A stretch of DNA of 10,455 nucleotides, from NCBI GenBank assembly GCA_937773465.1, contig CALJVK010000003.1, positions 1 through 10,455 on the forward strand, written 5' to 3'. Of the stretch, positions 1 through 7,736 are shown one piece after another; position 1 is the stretch's first letter, and each line of letters starts with the position of its first letter. This DNA is from an uncultured Flavobacteriaceae bacterium. GTDB taxonomy: Bacteria > Bacteroidota > Bacteroidia > Flavobacteriales > Flavobacteriaceae. The position numbers were made by a program, and so were the translations under genes. The notes beneath the pieces were generated by a model. It worked only from the letters and a program-made list of their open reading frames with translations. It was not told where the DNA came from and did not search any database.

Positions 1-890
1 CATCATCAAACGGTATTGAAGTTATGATAAAAGGAACTCCAATCCAAACTGCAGACTTTAGATGGGATTTAGCATTTAACTTTGCTACGATGGAAAAGAC
101 TGTAGATTTCATTTACGATGGTATTGAAAGAAACATTCTTGATTCATGGTTGTCTTGGTCAAGTATGGATTTACAAGAAATTGTAGGTGAAGAATGGGGA
201 ATGTTATACGGAAGAAAAAGATTGAAAGACGATAACGGTAACTGGGTATACTACGCAAGTGGAAATCACAGATATGAAAACAATCAATTGTTAGGAAATG
301 TTATGCCAAACTATACTGGTGGTATTACATCTAACTTACATATAAAAATTGGGATCTTGCTATCGGAATTGACTTCCAAGATGGTGGTTTATACCACTCA
401 GTAACAGATATGTTCTCAATGGCTGCAGGTCAGCATGAATGGACTGCAGGTACGTAACGACAAAGGAAGTCCAAAAAGAGATCCAGTAAGTGCTGGAGGT
501 GGTGTACACCAAGTTGGTGTTTATGCTGACGGAAGTACTGCTGATTTCTACAGAGCTCCAGATAGCTGGGCTTGGGGTAACTGGACTAGAGATGATCTTT
601 GGTTAGTTGATGCTTCTTTTGTTAAGTTAAGACAAGTAAGATTAGGTTACACATTTGATGCTGATAAATTATCAAATTCTCCATTTACTGGAATTGATAT
701 AGCATTAATTGGAACAAACTTAGCAATCCTTTCTGAAACTACAGATTGGGGTGACTATAGAGGTGCTAAAACACCTGGTTTAGATCCATCTGAACTTGGT
801 GGAAACTGGTCTGGAAGCTATTTCGCCAGTGAAGGTGGGCAATTACCATCTGCTAGATCATTTGGACTTAACGTAGCCCTTAAATTTTAA
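1..890 (+). CDS. SusC/RagA-like TonB-dependent outer-membrane receptor, C-terminal part, frame disrupted
   Basis: This is the 3' end of a SusC-type receptor, the outer-membrane beta-barrel that, with a SusD lipoprotein lid, imports glycans or peptides using TonB energy. The gene runs in from the left edge; the frame is already open at base 3, so the ATG at 24 is internal. Typical signs are the stretch VDASFVKLRQVRLGYTF (near 610-655), the following NLAIL strand, the late PSARSFG motif and a terminal phenylalanine (NVALKF), the usual barrel-closing end. The frame is interrupted. One base seems missing near 338, where ttaca should read ttaaca to give SNLTYKNWDL. One base seems extra near 454, and removing it restores GTNDKGSPK. 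Between them the protein continues in another frame (DLAIGIDFQDGGLYHSVTDM). The two changes cancel, so both flanks share a frame. I judge them consensus errors. Substrate cannot be inferred. susD follows after 19 bases. Confidence 0.93.
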
Positions 891-909
891 TTATAAATTA
901 TTATAAATA

Positions 910-2370
910 ATGAAAACACAAATTCAAAAAATAATCGGACTGTTAACAATAAGTAGCTTATTGTTCGTGTCCTGTGAAACTGTAGATTTTGGGGATGAAA
1001 ATTTAAATCCAAACTCAATATCTACAGCTAACACTGGTGCACTTATTACAGGTGCAATGAGAAATATCCCAAGTATTGTTAGTAGTGTAAATCCTTTGTT
1101 ATTATCTCAGCAAGTTTCTGAGATTACATACAATGAAGATTCATGTTACGAAACTATACAATGGGATTTCGACGGTTTCTATACTGGTCCACTAATGGAC
1201 TTACAAACCGTAATTAACCTTAACAATTCTGAGAATGCTGCTGAATATTCATCATCAGGTTCTGTAGGAATGCAAAAAGGTGTAGCTCATTTGCTTAGAG
1301 TATACATGTTACAAGCAATGACTAACATGTGGGGTGCAATGCCTTATTCAGAAGCTCTTCAGGGAGTTGACAATTTAAAACCTGTTTATGACGATCAATC
1401 AGCAATATATGCTGGTATGATGGCAGAAATTGATGCTGCATTAAGCTTTTTAGATGGTGGTGGATTATCTGGTGACTTTATGTTCAACGGAGATGCTACT
1501 AAATGGAGACAATTCGGAAACACTATGAAAATGGTAATGGCTATGAGAATGGCTGATGTTGATCCTGGTGCTGCTCAAGCTGCATTTAAATCAGCTATAG
1601 CTGGTGGTGTACTTGGAAGTAACGCTGATAATATTCACTATCCTTACACTACTGCTGATGCTAACGATAACCCATGGCAAGATAGATTTCAGTCTAGAGA
1701 AGATTATGCTGCAAGTGATGTAATGGTTGACCATTTATTCGCTAACAGTGACCCTAGATTAGCTAAGTATGCTGCTCCTGTTGTTAGTGCAACTGGAGAT
1801 ACATCAAAAATCGACTATGTTGAATATGGTGGAAGTACTTACGCTGGTATGCCTTATGGTGTGTTAAACCCAGGTATTTTACAAACTAGAATTTCTTTCT
1901 TACCATCTTCTATTATTTATGATGGTACTAATGCTGGAGGAATGTTATATTCTTATGCTCAAGTATGTTTCTCATATGCAGAAGCACACTTAAGAGGTTG
2001 GACTGGATTAGCTGGTGACGCTCAAACATGGTATGAACTAGGTATCGCTGCTTCTCATGCTCAATGGGGCGTTAGTACTGCTGATGCTGTAGCGTACTTA
2101 GGTACTATTGCTCCTGTTTCTATGGAGACAATGGCTACTGAAAAGTGGGTTGCATTATACATGCAAGGTCATGAAGCTTGGTCAGAGTGGAGAAGATTGG
2201 ATTATCCAGTTTTAACTCGTGCTACTGACGCATTAACTGGAACTGGAATACCAATGAGATATGGTTATGGTGCTAGATCTGCTAGTGCTAACAAAGCTAA
2301 CCATGATGCTGCTGTTGCAAAGATTTCTGGATATAGCCAAGATTCTAAAGTATGGTGGGATACTAAGTAA
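910..2370 (+). CDS. SusD/RagB-like outer-membrane nutrient-binding lipoprotein
   Basis: This 486-residue protein is the SusD-type partner of the upstream receptor. Such proteins are surface lipoproteins that cap the SusC barrel and capture the ligand. The N-terminus has a basic start (MKTQIQKI), a hydrophobic segment and a lipobox-like LLFVSC with Cys22 as the likely acylated residue, followed by acidic residues. NLNPNS near residues 31-36 and the helical repeats that follow resemble the SusD-like_2 type (Pfam PF12771, from memory) more than classical SusD. The late segment EKWVALYMQGHEAWSEWRR is a typical conserved SusD stretch, the region that describes a Trp/Arg-rich C-terminal half. The frame is intact and of normal length for the family. 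It begins 19 bases after susC and ends just before a strong terminator, so susC and susD probably share one transcript. Its codons are visibly richer in GCT, GGT and other G/C-containing codons than the downstream genes, which fits high expression. The ligand is unknown. Confidence 0.95.
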   Translation: MKTQIQKIIGLLTISSLLFVSCETVDFGDENLNPNSISTANTGALITGAMRNIPSIVSSVNPLLLSQQVSEITYNEDSCYETIQWDFDGFYTGPLMDLQTVINLNNSENAAEYSSSGSVGMQKGVAHLLRVYMLQAMTNMWGAMPYSEALQGVDNLKPVYDDQSAIYAGMMAEIDAALSFLDGGGLSGDFMFNGDATKWRQFGNTMKMVMAMRMADVDPGAAQAAFKSAIAGGVLGSNADNIHYPYTTADANDNPWQDRFQSREDYAASDVMVDHLFANSDPRLAKYAAPVVSATGDTSKIDYVEYGGSTYAGMPYGVLNPGILQTRISFLPSSIIYDGTNAGGMLYSYAQVCFSYAEAHLRGWTGLAGDAQTWYELGIAASHAQWGVSTADAVAYLGTIAPVSMETMATEKWVALYMQGHEAWSEWRRLDYPVLTRATDALTGTGIPMRYGYGARSASANKANHDAAVAKISGYSQDSKVWWDTK

Positions 2371-2394
2371 TTTTAGTAACCTATCTTAATATAT

Positions 2395-2423
2395 AAAAAA
2401 GCGCTCTTAGGAGCGCTTTTTTT
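2395..2423 (+). terminator. Intrinsic terminator after susCD
   Basis: A hairpin begins 24 bases after the susD stop. The arms AAAAAAGCGCTC (2395-2406) and GAGCGCTTTTTT (2411-2422) pair perfectly around the four-base loop TTAG, and the right arm runs into a T tract ending at 2423. The A-rich left arm and T-rich right arm mean it could also act for transcripts arriving from the right, but the only gene pointing into it is susD. It separates the susCD transcript from the secreted-protein gene at 2476. Confidence 0.93.
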
Positions 2424-2475
2424 ATTTAAACATAAATAATAATTAATACTAATATTATATTCTTAAATTTACAAT

Positions 2476-3168
2476 ATGAAAAAACTGTTAAATTCACTAT
2501 TAATTTTATTATTGTTATCATTTCAAAACTCATTTGGTCAAACATTTGAGATTTCAGAAATTTTTGAAACAAGCAGTGTGATATTAAACAAATTAAATGA
2601 AAATGATTACAGCCAAGCAGAGGGATCACCATATTTAGATAAAAATTTTAAAAGTGGTAAACTAATTTTTGAAAATAGTAAAACATATAATGTACTTGCC
2701 AGATTAAATGTAGGATCACAAAAATTTGAAATAAAAAAAGATTCCAATTCAGAACCAAATCTCATTGAAATAGATAATTCTGTAAAAGTTGAAATGAATG
2801 GTAATACTTATAAATCTTATTCGATTAATTTAAATGGACAAGAAATCATAGCCGTTTTAGAGGATTGTATCGAATTAGAAAATATTTCTCTCTACTATTT
2901 CCCTAAAAAAGTAATTAAAATGCCTGTTGATACAGGAGGAGCAAATGCTCCATCATCTGGGTCATCAAGAGTGCCAAAACCTAAATGGGCTGATGCGAGT
3001 GAATTTGTGGTAAAAATTGAAGGTATGTGGCACATAATCCCAAAATCATACAAGAAATTAGTAGCTAAAAATATATTTGATCAAAAGCTTTTAAAAAAAT
3101 ATAAAAAAGCAAATAAATTGAATCTTAAGAATAAGGGAAAGCTTAATAGAGCTAGTTTCCTACTTTAA
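2476..3168 (+). CDS. Secreted or periplasmic protein of unknown function
   Basis: I do not recognise a named function. The protein has 230 residues and begins with a clear Sec signal peptide: MKKLLNS, a leucine-rich core, then SFG-Q with probable signal peptidase I cleavage after Gly21. There is no lipobox cysteine. The segment EGSPYLDKNFKSGKLIF (about residues 49-65), followed by an ARLNVGSQKFEIKKD strand and a later VEMNGNTY, resembles small beta-rich exported proteins common in Bacteroidota that carry a G-S/T-P-Y-L-x-x-x-F-x-x-G motif; this is recalled likeness, not a search result. A Pro/Gly/Ser-rich linker lies near residues 152-168, and the last 40 or so residues are very basic (KKLVAK, LLKKYKKANK, LKNKGK). 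It follows the susCD terminator, so it needs its own promoter, and it lies 29 bases before rlmB, with which it may be co-transcribed. The leader TTAAATTTAC just upstream is only a weak match to the -7 box. Confidence 0.8.
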   Translation: MKKLLNSLLILLLLSFQNSFGQTFEISEIFETSSVILNKLNENDYSQAEGSPYLDKNFKSGKLIFENSKTYNVLARLNVGSQKFEIKKDSNSEPNLIEIDNSVKVEMNGNTYKSYSINLNGQEIIAVLEDCIELENISLYYFPKKVIKMPVDTGGANAPSSGSSRVPKPKWADASEFVVKIEGMWHIIPKSYKKLVAKNIFDQKLLKKYKKANKLNLKNKGKLNRASFLL

Positions 3169-3197
3169 TTCAATATAACTGATCAACTACATACAAA

Positions 3198-3935
3198 ATG
3201 GATAAAGAAACCTTAATATATGGGATTAGAGCTGTTATAGAAGCCATTGATGCAAACGAATCAATAAATAGAGTTTTTATGCAAAGGGGGTTAAATAATA
3301 AAAATGGATATGAATTAATAAAAAAATTAAATCAGAATTCAGTTGAAATCTCTTATGTACCTGTTGAAAAATTAAATAGATTAACTCCAAAGAACCATCA
3401 AGGTGTTGTTGCAACTATTTCACCTATAAACTTCTTGTCTATTTCTGATTTGAGTGACTTAATTGAATCTAAACCTAAATCAATTTCATTATTAATATTA
3501 GATCAATTATCAGATGTAAGAAATTTTGGAGCTATAGTTCGAACTGCAGAGTGTACTGCAATAGACTGTATAATAATTCAGTCCAGTGGAAGTGCACCAG
3601 TAAATGGAGATACTATAAAAACATCATCTGGAGCAATTTTTAATGTCCCAATTTGTAAAGTATCCCATATTAAAGATGCTATTTTTCTTTTAAAACAACA
3701 CGATATTAAAATATTTGGAGCATCTGAAAAAGCTGAAAATAATATTTTTGAAACTAAATTCGGAAAATCACAAGCGATTATAATGGGGTCTGAAGGAAAA
3801 GGTTTATCTAGCTCGGTTGTAAATCTGTGTGATGAATTAGTTAGAATTCCACTTCATGGAAAAATAGAATCTCTAAACGTATCAGTAGCGTGTGGTGCTA
3901 TCTTATATGAAATGATACGACAAAAAAAATATTAA
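3198..3935 (+). CDS. rlmB: 23S rRNA (guanosine-2'-O)-methyltransferase, RlmB/TrmH (SPOUT) family
   Basis: This is a 245-residue SPOUT-class RNA methyltransferase. By family knowledge RlmB methylates the ribose of G2251 in the peptidyl-transferase loop of 23S rRNA, using S-adenosylmethionine. An N-terminal substrate-binding domain covers about residues 4-75 (IYGIRAVIEAI... ending in NHQGVVA). The catalytic domain carries all three SPOUT motifs: NFGAIVRTA at 109-117 with the catalytic Arg115, IMGSEGKGL at 195-203, and IPLHGKIESLNVSVA at 217-231, which forms the trefoil knot and cofactor pocket. The length is normal for the family. The exact target base is assigned by family only; another TrmH-type RNA substrate is possible. 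The stop codon abuts the stop of the minus-strand HAD gene (3933-3935 against 3936-3938), with no terminator hairpin between them. Confidence 0.93.
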   Translation: MDKETLIYGIRAVIEAIDANESINRVFMQRGLNNKNGYELIKKLNQNSVEISYVPVEKLNRLTPKNHQGVVATISPINFLSISDLSDLIESKPKSISLLILDQLSDVRNFGAIVRTAECTAIDCIIIQSSGSAPVNGDTIKTSSGAIFNVPICKVSHIKDAIFLLKQHDIKIFGASEKAENNIFETKFGKSQAIIMGSEGKGLSSSVVNLCDELVRIPLHGKIESLNVSVACGAILYEMIRQKKY

Positions 3936-4622
3936 TTAGAGAATTTCTTTTAAAGATATCAGGTCAGAAATTATTAAAGAGTTTTCGTGACAAGATTCGT
4001 TGTTAGAGTTTAAATGAATAGCCTTAAAGCCATTGTTAAGCGCTCCCATCACATCAGCCTGATAATTGTCACCAATCATTAAACATTCGTTTTTATAAGC
4101 CGCTTTAGAAATATTATAAGCGTAATTAAAAATTTTTGAATGAGGCTTTTTAACTCCAACTGTTTCAGAATCAATTATACAAGTGAAGTATTTACTAAGA
4201 TTAGAATTTGAAATTTTTGTATTCTGGACCTCAGTAAATCCATTTGTAATTATATGTAGTTTGTATTTTTGAAATAAATAATCTAAAACTGAAATAGCAT
4301 TAGGCAAAAGAAAATTATTATCAGGAAGATGTTTTACATAATCATTAGAAATCTTGTCTATTAATCCTGAATCTATTTTAATATTTAACTTTTCAAAAGT
4401 AGATTTTAATCTGTTGTGTCTTAAATATTCCTTAGTAATCTTATCGTCTCTATACAAGTTCCATAATGAAAAATTGATTGGCATATAAACTTTCAAAAAT
4501 TTCTGAAGATCAATAGTAATATTATACTTATCAAGTAAAAACTTAAAAGTAAGTGCAGAATTTTTTTCAAAATCCCAAAGTGTATGATCTAAATCAAAAA
4601 ATATATGTTTAATGTTTTTCAT
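3936..4622 (-). CDS. HAD-superfamily nucleotidase, YjjG-like
   Basis: This 228-residue HAD hydrolase contains all four motifs in order. Motif I is FFDLDHTLWDF with nucleophile Asp10 and Asp12. Motif II is IITNGF with Thr126. The motif III lysine lies in GVKKPHSKIF at about 158-159. Motif IV is MIGDNYQADVMGA with Asp185 and Asp190. A helical cap (type C1) sits between motifs I and II. The combination LDHTLWDFEKNS is typical of the YjjG group, which dephosphorylates pyrimidine nucleoside monophosphates such as dUMP and non-canonical analogues and so acts in pool cleaning; the exact substrate is inferred. The start is firm: ATG at 4622-4620 overlaps the upstream mpl stop by one base (TAATG), indicating translational coupling as the last gene of the adk-obg-mpl-HAD operon. 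No terminator separates it from convergent rlmB. Confidence 0.9.
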   Translation of the reverse strand: MKNIKHIFFDLDHTLWDFEKNSALTFKFLLDKYNITIDLQKFLKVYMPINFSLWNLYRDDKITKEYLRHNRLKSTFEKLNIKIDSGLIDKISNDYVKHLPDNNFLLPNAISVLDYLFQKYKLHIITNGFTEVQNTKISNSNLSKYFTCIIDSETVGVKKPHSKIFNYAYNISKAAYKNECLMIGDNYQADVMGALNNGFKAIHLNSNNESCHENSLIISDLISLKEIL

Positions 4623-5994
4623 TAATTATTTTTAATAAAATCATTTAAAACTTCTAAATCAATTGAAGCATAATTACCTGAACTCATGAATAATAAATTA
4701 GTATTATCATATGACAATTCAAACAAGTAAGACTTTAATTGGTCAGAATTTGAAAATACCATCATATTATCATCATTAAATGAATCTTTTATTTTTTGAA
4801 CAGAAATATTCTTTAAACCTTTACTTTCAACAGCTTTAGGATCATAAAACAAAATTCTGGTATCAGCCTGTTTTAAACTATTTCGGTATTCTCCAATAAA
4901 ATCTTCATTTAAACTACTAAAAGTGTGCAATTCGAGAAGAGCAATTAGTTTTCTGTTTTTATATTGAATTTTTAAAGCATTTGTTGTTGCACTGACCTTA
5001 CTTGGAGAATGAGCAAAATCTTTAAAAAATGCTCGATCATTCATTTCTAATAATGACTCCAGCCTCTTATCGGCTCCACCAAATGAGACTATAGAACTAT
5101 TAAATTCTTCTTCTTGAACTCCCATTAATTGACATATCAATTTAGCTCCTGAAAGATTACTTAAATTATGGTCGCCAAATATTTTTAATGGAAGGCTACC
5201 TTCATCTGTTATTAAATATGTAATGTCATTTTCAATCAATAATTCAGGCAAAGAATACTCAAGTTTTCTTATTGAATTTGAACAATTTTGAACCATTTGA
5301 TTTAATTCTAAATCTAATTCATTGTATACTATAGATCCTCCAGAAACAATAGAGTCAAGAAAAATTTCAAATTGTTTAGAATAAATCTCTTTTGTTGGAA
5401 AGACATTAATATGGTCCCAAGCAATTCCGCTTAATAATGCAATATTTGGTTTATATAAATGAAATTTTGGTCTTCTATCTATTGGTGAAGATAAATACTC
5501 ATCACCTTCAAGTAATATAAAATCATTTTCATCAGTCAAATGAACCATAGTGCTAAAACCTTTTAACTGGGCTCCTACCATGTAATCAACTGAAATATTA
5601 TTGTCATTAAGGACATGTAAAACCATTGCTGTAATAGAGGTTTTTCCATGACTTCCTCCAATAACTACTCTTGTCTTATTTTTAGACATTTCGTAAATAA
5701 ACTCAGGGTATGAAAATATTTTAATTGATTTTTTTTGTGCCTCAATAAGTTCTGGATTGTCCTCGCGAGCATGCATACCAAGAACAACAGCAATCTAATG
5801 TCATCAGAAATACGCTGCTGACATGCCAGCCAAGTTCATTTGGAAACAAACCATGGGATGTATCAGACTTGAGTTTTTGAGGGCTCAAAAATAGATATCA
5901 TCACTACCAGTACACATGATAACCTTTAATGTGTAAAGCTATAGCTAAGTTATGCATCGCAGCTCCCCCCTATAGCAATGAAATGAATTCTCAT
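4622..5994 (-). CDS. mpl: Mur ligase, Mpl type (UDP-MurNAc:murein peptide ligase), 5' end broken by indels
   Basis: Mpl attaches the recycled tripeptide L-Ala-gamma-D-Glu-meso-DAP to UDP-MurNAc in the cytoplasm, returning murein fragments to the wall pathway. The intact frame from 5776 to 4622 (384 residues) starts at MHARED, which lies inside the Mpl N-terminal domain. It then shows the ATP loop GGSHGKTS, the acidic LLEGDEY, the central-domain GDHNLSNLSGA, and FKDFAHSPSKVSAT of the C-terminal domain. The missing N-terminus is visible upstream in shifting frames: MRIHFIAIGG from ATG 5994, then AMHNLAIALH, TGSDD, IFEPSKT, HGLFPNELGWHV and AVVLG joining MHARED. I place indels at the C run 5965-5970, near 5912, near 5896, near 5811-5820 and near 5790-5797, and probably one more around 5860-5871. 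Corrected length would be about 455 residues, normal for Mpl. The ATG at 5776 is therefore not the true start. obg ends just upstream and the HAD gene overlaps the stop. Confidence 0.9.
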
Positions 5995-6990
5995 GCAATT
6001 AAAACTCTAATTTAAGATTAAAATTAAGTCATTAACCAAACCTTCCATCAAAGATCTTTAACTTCAACTAATGCCAATGTTGGTAAACAGATGAAATGAA
6101 CTCATATAAGCAATGATTTAAATCTCTGTCTAAATATCTAAAGTTGATTCTTCAGCCTTACCTCGTCGTCTAATTAAATCAGACTTTAGAAATAGCAATT
6201 AATCCTCTGTTTGTCTAGCAGTCTCAGGATTGTATCTTCTTCAAGTTCACTTAGAAGAATATCGTATTGATTAACCAATATCTATCGGCATTCAGCAGGA
6301 AGCATAAACAAGCAGAACTGGAGTTCCTTTCAATATGTCTTAAGAAAATGATGCCCTAACCCCTCTTCCTTCAGCAGCACCTTCAATAATTCCAGGGATA
6401 TCTGCCATAACAAACGACCTGTAGTCTCTATACTTGAACGATACCTAAATTAGGTTTTAGAGTGGTAAACTCATAATCACCAATTTTAGGTTTAGCAGAG
6501 GTTATAGTTTTACAGATAAAGTGTGATTTTCCAGCATTGGGAAAACCAACTAAACCGACATCAGCTAAAAGCTTTTAATTCTAATGTAATTTGTTTTTCT
6601 TCAGCGGTATTCCAGGTTGAGAGTATCTAGGGGTTTGATTTGTAGGAGATTTAAAATGCCAGTTACCTCTTCCTCCTTTTCCACCATTACATATTATTTT
6701 TGTCTTCAGTCTCATATGTAATTTCAAAAACAATTTCATTTGTATCAGTATCTCTGACAACTGTACCTAGTGGAACATCGATAAAAACATCCGCTCCATC
6801 CGCTCCAGTACTTCTACTTTTACTCCCATGACCACCATGTTCAGCTTTAATATGTCTTTTAAACTTAAGATGTAATAGTGTCCAATAATTAGAGTTCCCT
6901 CTTAAAATAATATGCCCTCCTCTACCACCATCACCTCCATCAGGCCCTCCTTTGGTAATATATTTCTCTCTATGTAAGTGCATAGACCTT
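5777..6990. other. Indel-dense patch, probable unpolished consensus
   Basis: No long open frame covers 5777-6686, but the stretch is not empty. Read on the minus strand it encodes most of Obg and the first 70 or so residues of Mpl, with frame changes every 30 to 100 bases. Some fall in homopolymers (C6 at 5965-5970, T5 at 6697-6701); others are single extra bases (about 6572, 6436, 6184, 5912, 5896) or single missing bases (about 6605, 6984). Motifs such as [16 protein letters not shown] and IAIGG remain readable, so the underlying genes seem intact. Flanking genes adk and the body of mpl are clean over more than 500 and 1100 bases respectively. Confidence 0.85.
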
Positions 6991-7051
6991 TACCTCCATT
7001 TCCAGATGTTACAAATATTTTAACATAATCAACAAAGTTTCCTTCAGTCAT
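6007..7051 (-). CDS. obg: Obg/CgtA GTPase, reading frame broken by many small indels
   Basis: Obg is an essential GTPase of 50S ribosome assembly and stress control. The start is ATG at 7051 ([20 protein letters not shown]), 9 bases after the adk stop. A missing base near 6984 breaks the frame before MHLHREK, so the open frame 6983-6687 is only the middle of the Gly-rich Obg fold ([25 protein letters not shown]). In other frames follow [16 protein letters not shown] and [10 protein letters not shown], then the GTPase domain: the P-loop GFPNAGKS (about 6525-6549), [23 protein letters not shown] (about 6365-6403) and the G4 motif SKSDL (about 6175-6190, itself split by an extra base at 6184). 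The C-terminal GTPase end can be traced to about 6030. The stop is uncertain: 6034, 6031 or 6009 depending on frame. Corrected length would be around 330 residues, the short form without an extra C-terminal domain. mpl starts 12 bases on. I infer sequence error rather than gene loss. Confidence 0.88.
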
Positions 7052-7060
7052 AGTTTATAG

Positions 7061-7633
7061 TTAAAGGGATTCAATAACACTACTCAATCTCTCAGTGATA
7101 ATTTTGACACTGCCTTCTCCATTAACACCATAATATCTATTTTTTTTCATATAAAAATTTTTAAGAATAGCAGTTTTTTTATAGTATTCAGATATTCTGT
7201 TTTGTATAATATCTTTAGTTGAGTCATCAACTCTTCCACTTGTTTTTCCTCTTTCTAATAATCTAGAAATTAAAATTTCATCATCTACTTCAAGAGCTAT
7301 CATAGCGCTTATATTGGAATCATTTTCTGCCATTAATACATCAAGTGCTTCAGCTTGATTATTAGTCCTAGGGAAACCATCAAAAATAAATCCGTTAGAA
7401 TCTAAATTATTTCTTACTACTTCATTTAACATATTGATGGTAACTTCATCTGGTACTAAATGCCCTTTGTCCATAAAAGATTTTGCCATCAATCCTAGTG
7501 GGGTACTGTTTTTAATATTAAATCTGAAAACATCTCCAGTTGAGATATGAAATAAATTAAATTTAGTCTTTAAAAACTCAGCCTGAGTTCCTTTACCAGA
7601 TCCTGGCTTTCCAAATAATATTAAATTAATCAT
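7061..7633 (-). CDS. adk: Adenylate kinase, short-LID form
   Basis: Adenylate kinase interconverts ATP plus AMP and two ADP in the cytoplasm. The protein has 190 residues, with the P-loop GKPGSGKGT at 8-16, the AMP-site STGDVFR at 31-37, the FDGFPRT signature at 84-90, and LLERG followed by GRVDD at 125-137. The insertion that forms the long LID in E. coli type enzymes is absent, so this is the short-LID form, which is normal for Bacteroidota. Start ATG at 7633 gives the usual MINLILFGKPGSGKGT beginning. It is the first gene of a minus-strand cluster, with obg 9 bases downstream, then mpl and the HAD gene; adk-obg adjacency is common in this phylum. A perfect TAnnTTTG box lies 23 bases upstream. 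The frame is intact, in contrast to obg next door. Confidence 0.97.
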   Translation of the reverse strand: MINLILFGKPGSGKGTQAEFLKTKFNLFHISTGDVFRFNIKNSTPLGLMAKSFMDKGHLVPDEVTINMLNEVVRNNLDSNGFIFDGFPRTNNQAEALDVLMAENDSNISAMIALEVDDEILISRLLERGKTSGRVDDSTKDIIQNRISEYYKKTAILKNFYMKKNRYYGVNGEGSVKIITERLSSVIESL

Positions 7634-7655
7634 AGTAACTAAAAATATAAGAAAA

Positions 7656-7663
7656 CAAATATA
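7656..7663 (-). promoter_or_regulatory. Putative -7 box (TAnnTTTG) of the adk-obg-mpl operon
   Basis: On the minus strand the octamer TATATTTG (7663 to 7656) matches the Bacteroidota sigma factor -7 consensus TAnnTTTG exactly and would give a leader of roughly 15-20 bases before the adk ATG at 7633. I find no convincing TTG/TTTG element at the expected -33 spacing, so only half the promoter is supported. Confidence 0.5.
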
Positions 7664-7712
7664 ACCCCAAAATCAATAGTTAAATAATTTTATTCTAAAT
7701 AACATTTTAATG

Positions 7713-7720
7713 TATTTTTG
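7713..7720 (+). promoter_or_regulatory. Putative -7 box (TAnnTTTG) of purK-purE
   Basis: TATTTTTG followed by C at 7713-7720 matches the Bacteroidota -7 consensus TAnnTTTG. It lies 16 bases before the purK ATG at 7737, implying a very short leader. No clear -33 TTG is seen upstream. It faces away from the adk box at 7656-7663, so the 103-base gap would carry two divergent promoters. No purine operator or riboswitch-like structure fits in this space. Confidence 0.5.
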
Positions 7721-7736
7721 CCAAACAATCATTTGA

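Noticed and set aside
910..2370. Trinucleotide-rich stretches (gctgct, ggtggt) in susD as repeats
   Set aside because: They are runs of preferred Ala and Gly codons, not tandem repeats of any length.
2426..2632. Open frame of 68 codons on the minus strand
   Set aside because: It overlaps the start of the secreted-protein gene and has no family signs; it is a shadow frame.
5874..5891. Hairpin TTTTTGAG-gg-CTCAAAAA, looking like a small terminator
   Set aside because: It lies inside the inferred mpl coding sequence and on the minus strand simply encodes the conserved IFEPSKT stretch; the stem is short and AT-rich.
5995..6686. Possible long non-coding RNA or riboswitch region, as no long frame is open
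   Set aside because: The stretch is explained by Obg read in several frames on the minus strand, with the GTPase motifs in correct order.
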